A stretch of 64,000 bases of DNA from Acidimicrobiales bacterium (GTDB lineage: Bacteria > Actinomycetota > Acidimicrobiia > Acidimicrobiales > SZUA-35): NCBI GenBank assembly GCA_041394265.1, contig JAWKIO010000005.1, positions 3,224,001-3,288,000 on the forward strand. The letters are read 5' to 3'. The translations under genes were made by a program, and so were the position numbers. The notes beneath the pieces are model-generated. The model ran no database searches and was not told the origin of the DNA. It saw nothing but the letters and a program-made list of their open reading frames with translations. Of this stretch, positions 55,344 through 64,000 are shown in pieces (within the stretch, counting starts at the first letter, position 1; each line of letters starts with the position of its first letter).

Positions 55344-55349
55344 GTCGTC

Positions 55350-56081
55350 GTGACCGACCTCTCCGACATTCCCAACGTCCTCACCGACGAGCTCCGTGAG
55401 ATGCTCGCCAGCGTGTCGACGGCGACCATCACCCACCAACTCCAGAATCGGGGCATGCGCAGCACCTTCTTCTCCGGCCTCAAGCCCTTGCTGCCCGGCC
55501 AGTCCATGGTGGGCCGAGCCCGCACCCTTCGCTATGTCGCCCATCGGGCCGACCTGGTCGGTGCCTACTCCGCGGGGCTGAATCCCCAGCGCAAGCTGTC
55601 CGAAACAGCCGAGCCCGGCGACGTCCTGGTCATCGAGGCTCGCGAGGTGCCCGACGCCGGCACCGTCGGCGACATCTACGCCATGCGGGCCTACCACCGC
55701 GGTGCGGTCGGGCTCATCACCGATGGTGCTCTGCGCGACACGCCGGCCATCGCCGAGCTGGGCAAGCCGGTCTATCACCAGGCGTCGCACGGCTCGACCT
55801 GGGGCCGGCACCACATGCCGTTCAGTTGCGATGAGCCGATCACCTGCGCAGGCGTGTTCGTGGTGCCCGGCGATGTGATCGTCGGCGATGCCGAGGGTGC
55901 CGTGGTGATCCCGGCCGCGCTGGTCGCGGAAGTCGCTCGTGATTGTGTCGCCCAGGAGGAGGTCGAGGCCTTCGCCATCGAGCGGGTTCGGGCCGGTGAG
56001 TCGACGGTCGGTTTGTTCCCGCTGTCGAAGGACCGGCGACCCGAGTTCGAGCAGTGGGCTGCCGACCGGGCGAAGGGCTGA
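55350..56081 (+). CDS. RraA-like aldolase (4-hydroxy-2-oxoglutarate aldolase type)
   Basis: A 243-residue RraA/HMG-aldolase-fold protein. The substrate and metal segments are GDVLVIEAREVP, GDIYAMRAYHRGAVGLI and TDGALRDTPAI, where Arg and Asp of the RD pair bind metal and substrate in class II pyruvate aldolases such as HMG/CHA aldolase. The expected reaction releases pyruvate or oxaloacetate from a 4-hydroxy-2-oxo acid. The GTG at 55350 is preferred over GTG 55302, because the longer reading would place a promoter-operator inside the protein. The stop is followed three bases later by the RidA gene. It probably finishes the meta-cleavage pathway. Confidence 0.8.
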   Translation: MTDLSDIPNVLTDELREMLASVSTATITHQLQNRGMRSTFFSGLKPLLPGQSMVGRARTLRYVAHRADLVGAYSAGLNPQRKLSETAEPGDVLVIEAREVPDAGTVGDIYAMRAYHRGAVGLITDGALRDTPAIAELGKPVYHQASHGSTWGRHHMPFSCDEPITCAGVFVVPGDVIVGDAEGAVVIPAALVAEVARDCVAQEEVEAFAIERVRAGESTVGLFPLSKDRRPEFEQWAADRAKG

Positions 56082-56084
56082 GCC

Positions 56085-56462
56085 GTGACCAAACGACGTT
56101 CCATCCACATCGAGGGTCTCAGTCATCTCACCGCCATCCCGGTCGCCACTCAGATCGGCCCGCTCGTGGTGAGTTCGGTCATCGCCCCGTTCGATCCGGG
56201 CACCCGCAACGTGCCCGAGGATCCGGCCGCCCAGGTCGCCAACATTTTCCGCCATGTTCAGGCCATGCTCGACGAGGCCGGCGCCACGTGGGACGACGTC
56301 GCCAAGATGGACTTCTGGGCCCCGAGTGCCGAAGCCCGAGCGATCATCGATGGCCCCTGGGTCGAGTACTTCCCCGACGAGGCGTCGCGTCCGTCTCGTC
56401 ACACCCACGTCGATGATGGCGGCGCAATGCGCGCCACCTTCATGGCCTACATCGCCGACTGA
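56085..56462 (+). CDS. RidA/YjgF family protein
   Basis: A 125-residue RidA-fold protein (GLSHLTAIPVATQIGPLVVSS, then AQVANIFRHVQAMLDEAGATWDDVAKMDFW). RidA proteins hydrolyse reactive enamine/imine intermediates, and one branch contains 2-aminomuconate deaminase of 2-aminophenol catabolism. The usual late Arg-x2-V substrate region is altered to SRPSRHTHVDDG, so the specificity may differ from housekeeping RidA. It starts at GTG 56085, three bases after the RraA gene. Placement beside ring-cleavage enzymes makes a deaminase role attractive but unproven. Confidence 0.82.
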   Translation: MTKRRSIHIEGLSHLTAIPVATQIGPLVVSSVIAPFDPGTRNVPEDPAAQVANIFRHVQAMLDEAGATWDDVAKMDFWAPSAEARAIIDGPWVEYFPDEASRPSRHTHVDDGGAMRATFMAYIAD

Positions 56463-56474
56463 ACCGGTCGGTTC

Positions 56475-56504
56475 CGTTGGCCGGCTGACCGCAGCCGGCC
56501 AACG
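56475..56504. terminator. Strong bidirectional hairpin between RidA and CoxL-like genes
   Basis: CGTTGGCCGGCTG (56475-56487) and CAGCCGGCCAACG (56492-56504) form a perfect 13-base-pair stem with loop ACCG. It lies between convergent operons. Confidence 0.75.
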
Positions 56505-56513
56505 GCGACGAAC

Positions 56514-58775
<2,262 letters not shown>

Positions 58776-58791
58776 GGTTGCCTTCGTCTCG

Positions 58792-59586
58792 TCAGTCGGT
58801 CACGCCGAAGCTGATCTGGCCAAGCGGCCCGAAGTCGGCGACGAACGATTCGCCGGCCTGGATGGGATGCGCCTTGATGAACGAGCCCGACAGCACGCTG
58901 TGCCCGGCCTGCATCTCGACACCGAACTCGTCGAGTTTGCGGGCCAGCCAGGCGACCGAGTTGATCGGATTGCCCATGACGGCGGCTGCCGTACCCGACT
59001 CTTCGATCTCGCCGTTCTTGTAGAGGGCCCCGCCCACGTGGCGAGGATCGATGTCGTTCAGCGACACCGGGTTGCCGGCCACCATGATGAACCCGCACGA
59101 GGCGGCGTCGGAGATGCTGTCGACGACTCCGGGCAACCCTCGCTTGGCGTAGCGGGTGTCGACCACCTCGATCGCCGGAATGATGAAGTCGGTGGCCCGC
59201 ATGACGTCGACCGCGTTGACGTCGGGGCCGCCGAGGTTCTCCTTGAGCACGAAAACGAGCTCGATCTCGACCAGTGGCCGGTTCATCATGCTCATCGAGA
59301 CCTTCGAGCCCTCGTCGAGGAACCAGTTGTCGAAGAGCGTGCCGTAGTCGGGCTCGGTGGCGCCCGTGGTCGAGCGCATGGCCTTGGACGTGAGGCCGAC
59401 CTTGTGGCCCTTCACGACACGACCGTTCGCCACCTTGATCTCGGTGACCAGCTGCCCGACGGCGTAGGCATCTTCGATGTCGGCCCCCTCATAGCGAAGC
59501 GTCAGCGGCTCGATCCACTCCCGAGTGAGCTCGGCGTGGACGAGCGCCTCGGCGGCCTCGCGATGTTGGGCCTCGGTCATGTGCAT
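58792..59586 (-). CDS. 2-keto-4-pentenoate hydratase family protein
   Basis: A 264-residue member of the MhpD/HpaH/oxalocrotonate-decarboxylase family. Typical segments are EDAYAVGQLVTEIKV, VVKGHKVGLTSKAMR, and the metal-binding NRPLVEIELVFVL with Glu-x-Glu and ATDFIIPAIEVVDTRY. The C-terminal half has VAWLARKLDEFGVEMQAGHSVLSGS. The enzyme adds water to a 2-hydroxydienoate or decarboxylates an oxalocrotonate in meta-cleavage pathways, with Mg or Mn. ATG 59586 or ATG 59580 may be the start. It lies between the VOC and CoxL-like genes in one operon with short gaps. Confidence 0.86.
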   Translation of the reverse strand: MHMTEAQHREAAEALVHAELTREWIEPLTLRYEGADIEDAYAVGQLVTEIKVANGRVVKGHKVGLTSKAMRSTTGATEPDYGTLFDNWFLDEGSKVSMSMMNRPLVEIELVFVLKENLGGPDVNAVDVMRATDFIIPAIEVVDTRYAKRGLPGVVDSISDAASCGFIMVAGNPVSLNDIDPRHVGGALYKNGEIEESGTAAAVMGNPINSVAWLARKLDEFGVEMQAGHSVLSGSFIKAHPIQAGESFVADFGPLGQISFGVTD

Positions 59587-59600
59587 GGGGGCAGAATCCT

Positions 59601-60146
59601 CTACTGGTTGGTGCCGAAGGTGGCGTAGTCGTTGTCGTCGAGCAGTGACTCGGGACCGGTGGTCGGCAGGACTTCGAAGTAGCTCAGTGCGGCGTCGACG
59701 TCGCCCTCCCAGACCTCCTGCGGCAGATCGTAGAGCACCTCGACACCGTGACCGTCGGGGTCGACCACATAGGCGCTGTGGGTCATGCCGTGGTTGCCAC
59801 GGATGGCGAACTCGACGCCTTCGTTCTGCAGGTACTCGATCTGCGCAAGCCACGAGTCGCGGTCGGGATACGCCAAGGCGAAGTGAGCGATGCCGGGGAT
59901 GCCGGTGAACATGTCCCAGTTGGGCGGCGCACCAGCGCCCTCGGGGTTGGGAATCTGCACCAACGCGAGGTCATGGTGGTGACCTTCATCGCCTCGGTAG
60001 AACCGCATGTCGACGCCGGGGGCGCCGGGGGAGTTCAGCTTGCCGCACGGCTCGAAACCGAGCAGGCCGTAGAACCGCTCGGACGCCTCGATGTCTCGGA
60101 CATTGAGGACGAGATGCTGGAGAAGTGGACGTGACGGTGACGGCAT
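59601..60146 (-). CDS. VOC family protein, extradiol-dioxygenase-like
   Basis: A 181-residue vicinal-oxygen-chelate protein. The three candidate metal ligands are His11 (LQHLVLNVRD), His88 (IAHFALAY) and Glu136 (GHGVEVLYDLP), the 2-His-1-Glu set of extradiol dioxygenases. The short length fits one two-module domain rather than the two-domain XylE type. AAAGGAG sits about nine bases before the ATG at 60146. It is the first gene of the operon with a hydratase, so ring cleavage is the likely role, but glyoxalase-type activity cannot be excluded. The shared palindrome at 60211 lies upstream. Confidence 0.78.
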   Translation of the reverse strand: MPSPSRPLLQHLVLNVRDIEASERFYGLLGFEPCGKLNSPGAPGVDMRFYRGDEGHHHDLALVQIPNPEGAGAPPNWDMFTGIPGIAHFALAYPDRDSWLAQIEYLQNEGVEFAIRGNHGMTHSAYVVDPDGHGVEVLYDLPQEVWEGDVDAALSYFEVLPTTGPESLLDDNDYATFGTNQ

Positions 60147-60210
60147 GGCATGGCTCCTTTGGGCGTTCCCGAATGGCCGAGTCTGACACGATTCGACGAT
60201 GGAAGGCAAA

Positions 60211-60226
60211 CCAAGCGTTTGCTTGG
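60211..60226. promoter_or_regulatory. CCAAGC-N4-GCTTGG palindrome upstream of the VOC-hydratase-CoxL operon
   Basis: The half-sites CCAAGC (60211-60216) and GCTTGG (60221-60226) are separated by GTTT. They are identical to the half-sites and spacing at 55319-55334. The site is 64 bases upstream of the VOC start. It is probably an operator for the same regulator. Confidence 0.6.
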
Positions 60227-60277
60227 GGAGTGGTCAGTCGTGTGAATGCGAGCGACCCCGTGTCACCTCCGAGGCGG

Positions 60278-61687
60278 TCAGTCGCCTTCGCTCACGGCCG
60301 GTTGACCGCTGCGGGCGTGGCGAGGCACACCGGGATGGTTGGCGGGGTAGGGGTGGAGTTGGGCGGCGTAGGCGTCGTAGACCGCTCGCAGCTCGGCCAC
60401 GACGTCGGGGTGATGGCGGGCGATGTCGGCTGCCTCTCGACCGTCGACCGTGACGTCGTAGAGGAGTTCGTAGTCGCCATAGCGCCGGGGCCAGTTGCCG
60501 AGGATTGCTCGGTCTCGGAGATCGCGCAGGTACTTGAAACGGCCTCGGCGAACCGCTCCCTGGCTCGAGATCCGCCAGACGAGATCGTGCTCGGGGTAGT
60601 CGGCGCCGTCGACCAGCCATGGCAGCAGGCTCACGCCATCGAGTGGGTACTCGGGATCGGGTGTTGCGCCGGCGGCGTCGATCAGCGTCGCGGTCCAGTC
60701 CATGGTGATCGAGGCCCGATCGGTGCGTTGGCCGCCGGCAACCGCTTCTGGCCACCGCACGATGAACGGCACCCGGATGCCACCTTCGGTGAGGTCGCCC
60801 TTCTCGCCGACGAACGGCCAGTTGTTCGACCAGCGCTCGCCGCCGTTGTCGGATGCGAACACGATGATGGTGTCGTCGGTCTTGCCGGCGGCATCGAGTG
60901 CGTCGAGCACCCTGCCGATGCCGTCGTCCATCGTCTCGACCAGTTCGCCGTACTTCGCCAGCGACCCGGCGTCCTTGTGGAGGAGTGGGAACGGCACGGC
61001 GCCGTCCTCGTAGTCGGCGCGAATTCGTGCACCGACCTCGGCGTCGCCTCGACCCTCCCAGGGCCAGTGGGGGGCGGTGTAGTTCAGCTGGAGGTAGAAC
61101 GGACGGTCTCGCCCGCTCGACACGTACGCCGCAGCCTTCTCCGAGATGATGTCGGTGTAGTAGCCGGTCATCTCGACCGGCGTCTCGCCCTCCCAGAGGT
61201 CGGGTTCGCCGAGTGTGCCGATGTGTTCGAAGTAGTCCATCGCGCCGTCGAGGTTGCCGAAGAACGTGTCGAACCCGATGCGGAGCGGGCTGTACCAGGG
61301 AAGCCACCCGCAATGCCACTTGCCGAACATCGCCGTGTCGTAGCCCACGCCCTTCAACAGTGATGGCAGGGTCGGGTGGTCGGCGGGGATGCCATTGCCG
61401 TCGCGACGCGTGCGCAGCGGTTCCTCGAGACCGGCTTCGAGTCGGCCGGGATGGCGGCCGGTGTAGAGCGAGATGCGGGTGAGCGAACACCAGGGTGAAC
61501 CCGAATAGCCGTGGGTGAAGCGGATGCCCCCTGCGGCCAGTCGATCGAGGTTTGGCGTCGTGATGGCGTCCGAGCCGTAGCACCCAAGGTCGGCCCAGCC
61601 CAGGTCGTCGGCGAGGATGAAGATGATGTTCGGGGGTGCCGTGCGACCCACTTGCGTGCTGACGAAGTCGGTCTCGACGTTGCTCAT
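60278..61687 (-). CDS. Sulfatase-family protein with altered formylglycine motif (CSLTR)
   Basis: A 469-residue sulfatase-fold protein with the usual start (FILADDLGWADLGCYGSD, metal Asp-Asp 27-28), the C-terminal metal segment VFASDNGGERW, and GEKGDLTEGGIRVPF. The core motif at Cys67 reads CSLTRISLYTG, where sulfatases normally have CxPxR, so Leu69 replaces the Pro that formylglycine-generating enzyme recognises. It may be poorly matured, use another maturation enzyme, or act as a phosphodiesterase or phosphonate-type hydrolase. TAGGGT ends six bases before the ATG at 61687. It is divergent from the TetR gene. Placement suggests release of phenols from aryl sulfates. Confidence 0.82.
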   Translation of the reverse strand: MSNVETDFVSTQVGRTAPPNIIFILADDLGWADLGCYGSDAITTPNLDRLAAGGIRFTHGYSGSPWCSLTRISLYTGRHPGRLEAGLEEPLRTRRDGNGIPADHPTLPSLLKGVGYDTAMFGKWHCGWLPWYSPLRIGFDTFFGNLDGAMDYFEHIGTLGEPDLWEGETPVEMTGYYTDIISEKAAAYVSSGRDRPFYLQLNYTAPHWPWEGRGDAEVGARIRADYEDGAVPFPLLHKDAGSLAKYGELVETMDDGIGRVLDALDAAGKTDDTIIVFASDNGGERWSNNWPFVGEKGDLTEGGIRVPFIVRWPEAVAGGQRTDRASITMDWTATLIDAAGATPDPEYPLDGVSLLPWLVDGADYPEHDLVWRISSQGAVRRGRFKYLRDLRDRAILGNWPRRYGDYELLYDVTVDGREAADIARHHPDVVAELRAVYDAYAAQLHPYPANHPGVPRHARSGQPAVSEGD

Positions 61688-61693
61688 GCGGCG

Positions 61694-61699
61694 ACCCTA
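61694..61699 (-). promoter_or_regulatory. -10 element (TAGGGT), leaderless promoter for the altered sulfatase
   Basis: TAGGGT on the - strand ends six bases before the ATG at 61687. Confidence 0.5.
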
Positions 61700-61765
61700 C
61701 TGCAAGCTGTTCGTTCGCCTGGTCGCGACGATCGCCCCTGAACGTGACCCGACCCCGAGGATGGC

Positions 61766-62389
61766 ATGCGACCCAAGACCGACCGCCGGAGCAAGCAGGG
61801 TGCGGAGTCCCGAGCCCGCATCCTCGAGGCGACGTTCGAGATCGCGAACGAGCTGGGCTATCAGGGGACCTCGATCGCCAAGGTGTCGGCCAAGACCGGG
61901 CTGCCGGCCAGTTCGATCTACTGGCATTTCAGCGACAAGGACCACTTGTTCGCCGAGATGATCACCGACAGCTTCGATCGCTGGTGGGCCTCACTGCCGG
62001 ATTGGGGACCGGTCGACAGCGAGGGTGGGCGAGCCGACGCGATCGCCCGTCGGATCCACGACTCGATCGACAGCATCGCATCGAGTCCGGAGTTCTGGCG
62101 GCTGGGCCTGATGCTGGCGCTCGAGCGGCAGGACGTGGAACCGACGGCGCGTCGACGCTTCATCGAGATCCGGGCGATGGTGCTCGACGACCTCGCCGAG
62201 TTCTGGCGTCGGGCACTGCCGGAACGGGCGGTGGCGACACCCGAGGCGCCGCGGTTGCTGGCCTCGTTCACGATGGCGGCGGCCGATGGGATCTTCGTCG
62301 CGGCGCAATCCGAGGACGACGTCGACCTGTCGGCCTTGGCGGATCTGCTTGCTGCGTCACTCGAAGCCGCAGCTCAACGGCTGACTTGA
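61766..62389 (+). CDS. TetR/AcrR family transcriptional regulator
   Basis: A 207-residue TetR-type repressor. The N-terminal HTH (about 15-62) is standard: RILEATFEIANELGYQGTSI, then KVSAKTGLPASSIYWHFSDKDHLF. The C-terminal ligand domain is helical and unassigned. GAGGA lies just upstream; ATG 61759 is out of frame. It sits between the altered sulfatase and the HpaB-type gene and is the only regulator in the aromatic cluster. It is therefore the best candidate to bind CCAAGC-N4-GCTTGG, though no such site is seen at its own promoter. Confidence 0.85.
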   Translation: MRPKTDRRSKQGAESRARILEATFEIANELGYQGTSIAKVSAKTGLPASSIYWHFSDKDHLFAEMITDSFDRWWASLPDWGPVDSEGGRADAIARRIHDSIDSIASSPEFWRLGLMLALERQDVEPTARRRFIEIRAMVLDDLAEFWRRALPERAVATPEAPRLLASFTMAAADGIFVAAQSEDDVDLSALADLLAASLEAAAQRLT

Positions 62390-62449
62390 CGTTGGCCCTT
62401 GCGGCCGTTCGGCGGGCGAACTAGACATTCGACTCGCTGTAGTGATCGC

Positions 62450-62455
62450 TACGGT
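62450..62455 (+). promoter_or_regulatory. Possible -10 element (TACGGT) for the HpaB-type gene
   Basis: TACGGT, with TTCGAC 16 bases upstream (62428-62433), would start a transcript with a leader of about 33 bases carrying the CAGGGGA ribosome site. Confidence 0.35.
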
Positions 62456-62495
62456 GAAGTTCGACGCCGAAGGAACGGCGAGACAGGGGACCGTC

Positions 62496-63959
62496 ATGGG
62501 CGCACGTACAGGTGCGGAGTATCTGGCCGGTTTGGCTGCGACCGATCGCGACGTCTGGGTCGACGGGGAGCGGATCGACGATGTCGCGTCGCATCCCAAA
62601 CTGGCGGGCGGCGCTGCCTCGTTGGCCGCCCAGTTCGACCGTCAGCACACCTACGCCGACGAGTGCTTGATCCCCGACCCGGAAACCGGCGAGCCCATCA
62701 GCATCAGCCACATGATCCCCCGGTCGAAGGACGACCTCCGCCGTCGCCACGTGGGCCTCCTTCGACTCACCGAGGGAACCTCCGGCCTGATGGGTCGCAC
62801 GCCCGACTACATGAACATGAAGTTCTCGGGCTTCGCATCGGCACCGTGGGTGTGGGCCGGCGCCGATGGCTCGCGGCAGCAACACGCCGACAATCTGGTC
62901 GCCTATCAGAAGCGCCTGGCTCGACAGGACATCGCACTGACCCACACCATCATCCAGCCGACGATCGACAAGCGGACCGACGGGCGGATCCTCGACAACA
63001 AGGTCACCATCCACAAGGTCGGCGAGACCGACGAGGGCATCGTCGTTCGCGGTGCGCGGGTGCTGGCGACGCTGGCGCCCTTCGCCGACGAGACCACCGT
63101 CTACCCGGCGCTGCCGATTCCGCCTGGCGCCGACGACTACGCCCTTGCCTTCGCCATCCCGCTCGACACGCCCGGCCTGAAGTTCTTGTGCCGCGACTCG
63201 ATGTCGTCGTCCGGTCGGCCGGCGTTCGACCAGCCGCTGTCGTCGCGCTTCGACGAGCAGGACGCCTTCTGCATCTTCGACGACGTGGTGGTCCCGTGGG
63301 ATCGGATCTTCATCGACGGCGACGTCGATGTGTACAACTCGATCCAGCAGACCGGCTACGCGATCAACATGACCAGCCAGTCGACCACCCGGGCGCTGGC
63401 CAAGCTGCAGTTCGCCTACGGACTGGCCTGTCGCATGGCCGAGATGATCGGCGATCACAGCCCGTCGACGGTCGACATGCTCGGCGAGATCGCCTGCTAC
63501 GTCGAGGTCACCCGCTCGGCGCTCGAGTTGTCGATCGAGCAGGGCTTCGAAAGGGAGCAGGACGGTGTCTGGTTCCCCGACGGCCGACCCCTCAACCCGA
63601 TGCGGGCGCTGCTCGCCACGTGGATGCCACGAGTCGCCGAGATCATCACGCTCATCGGCAGCCACAACCTGCTGACCACGCCGACCAAGCAGCAGCTCGA
63701 CGATCCGGCGTTGCGGCCCCTGATCGACGAAACCCTCTACGGTGCCGACGACGTGAACGCGCTCGACCGGGCGGCCCTCTTCCGGATGGCGTGGGACTTC
63801 GTCGGATCGGGCCTGGCCGGTCGTGGCTTCCTCTACGAGCGCTTTTATCTCACGTCCGCGGCGCGGAACCGAAATATGATGCACAACGTCTTCGCCGACA
63901 AAGCCCGTCCGGCCGAGCTCGTCGACCAGATGTTGGGACTCCCCGACCGGTCGGCCTGA
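62496..63959 (+). CDS. HpaB-type flavin-dependent monooxygenase (4-hydroxyphenylacetate 3-hydroxylase family)
   Basis: A 487-residue large component of a two-component, FADH2-using aromatic ortho-hydroxylase. The start is MGARTGAEYLAGL and VWVDGERIDDVASHP, almost identical in pattern to HpaB. The acyl-CoA-dehydrogenase-like core has GLMGRTPDYMNM, HTIIQPTIDK, and FDDVVVPWDRIFIDGD, with the C-terminal YERFYLTS. It would convert a phenol to a catechol for ring cleavage. The flavin reductase partner (HpaC) is not in the window. The ATG at 62496 has CAGGGGA upstream; an in-frame GTG at 62442 is rejected. Confidence 0.88.
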   Translation: MGARTGAEYLAGLAATDRDVWVDGERIDDVASHPKLAGGAASLAAQFDRQHTYADECLIPDPETGEPISISHMIPRSKDDLRRRHVGLLRLTEGTSGLMGRTPDYMNMKFSGFASAPWVWAGADGSRQQHADNLVAYQKRLARQDIALTHTIIQPTIDKRTDGRILDNKVTIHKVGETDEGIVVRGARVLATLAPFADETTVYPALPIPPGADDYALAFAIPLDTPGLKFLCRDSMSSSGRPAFDQPLSSRFDEQDAFCIFDDVVVPWDRIFIDGDVDVYNSIQQTGYAINMTSQSTTRALAKLQFAYGLACRMAEMIGDHSPSTVDMLGEIACYVEVTRSALELSIEQGFEREQDGVWFPDGRPLNPMRALLATWMPRVAEIITLIGSHNLLTTPTKQQLDDPALRPLIDETLYGADDVNALDRAALFRMAWDFVGSGLAGRGFLYERFYLTSAARNRNMMHNVFADKARPAELVDQMLGLPDRSA

Positions 63960-64000
63960 GCAGGGGCCGCCGCTGGTTGGTTCACAGGGGACAAATCTCG

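Noticed and set aside
55302..55349. Upstream GTG start for the RraA-like gene
   Set aside because: It would translate through the -35 box, the 22-base palindrome and the -10 box; the family homology begins after GTG 55350.
62442..62495. GTG start 54 bases earlier for the HpaB-type gene
   Set aside because: No ribosome site, while ATG 62496 has CAGGGGA and begins with the family's own N-terminus.

Overview
The window is 64 kb of high-GC DNA, densely coded, with short intergenic gaps and many one- to eight-base gene overlaps. The gene set points to an actinobacterium: CarD, a DUF3039 protein, an RDD protein with an N-terminal DUF2510 motif, an SCO6745-family protein, LLM-class flavin oxidoreductases, a CxxC-anchored DsbB/thioredoxin set, and a MurA with Asp in place of the catalytic Cys, as in mycobacteria. 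The profile fits the class Acidimicrobiia best, but that placement is an inference from gene content. I see no transposase, integrase, phage gene, CRISPR array or replication origin. No intergenic stretch exceeds 300 bases.

Layout. 1-5861: end of an ABC permease, a dsbB plus two membrane-anchored thioredoxins, DUF3039, galE, an RDD protein and carD. 5912-11287: a metallo-beta-lactamase-fold protein that has lost its metal ligands, a long acyl-CoA dehydrogenase overlapping lgt and a methyltransferase, and an SCO6745 protein. 11384-24935: amidohydrolases, a GGDEF-EAL protein, beta-oxidation enzymes (crotonase and FadJ-type fusion), an amidase, a second (intact) metallo-beta-lactamase protein, an alpha/beta hydrolase, and an autoregulated winged-helix/MFS pair. 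24987-34157: LLM oxidoreductase, M81 peptidase, S51 peptidase-like protein, DUF1269, DUF2332, then a GH65 phosphorylase with beta-phosphoglucomutase, and a VOC protein. 34150-44964: crotonase, murA, a kinase-like phosphotransferase, a serine hydrolase, a class III cyclase, then a probable operon of DEAD-box helicase, solitary N6-adenine methyltransferase with an octapeptide repeat, metX, a Fpg/Nei glycosylase and a membrane protein, followed by a 74-residue gene and tRNA-Gly(GCC). 45146-53331: SDR, LLM enzyme, sulfatase, PadR regulator, a maltose-phosphorylase-like GH65, a zinc alcohol dehydrogenase and a DUF4389 protein.

53431-63959 is the most interesting block. It holds an amidohydrolase, RraA-like aldolase and RidA-like protein on the + strand, facing a CoxL-like molybdenum hydroxylase, a 2-keto-4-pentenoate hydratase and a VOC (extradiol-type) protein on the - strand, then a sulfatase, a TetR regulator and an HpaB-type 4-hydroxyphenylacetate 3-monooxygenase. 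Two of its promoters carry the same palindrome, CCAAGC-N4-GCTTGG. I read this as one aromatic meta-cleavage regulon, perhaps fed by aryl sulfates or N-heteroaromatics; the substrate is inferred, not shown.

Two window-wide patterns stand out. First, at least 17 genes have a TANNNT hexamer ending 6-8 bases before the start codon, so leaderless transcripts are probably common and many start codons can be fixed this way. Second, five intergenic loci are built from four copies of a 23-base half-unit, paired across 2-base loops into hairpins; they form two sub-families (10233-10340 and 30342-30461; 19011-19121, 45028-45137 and 46038-46147).
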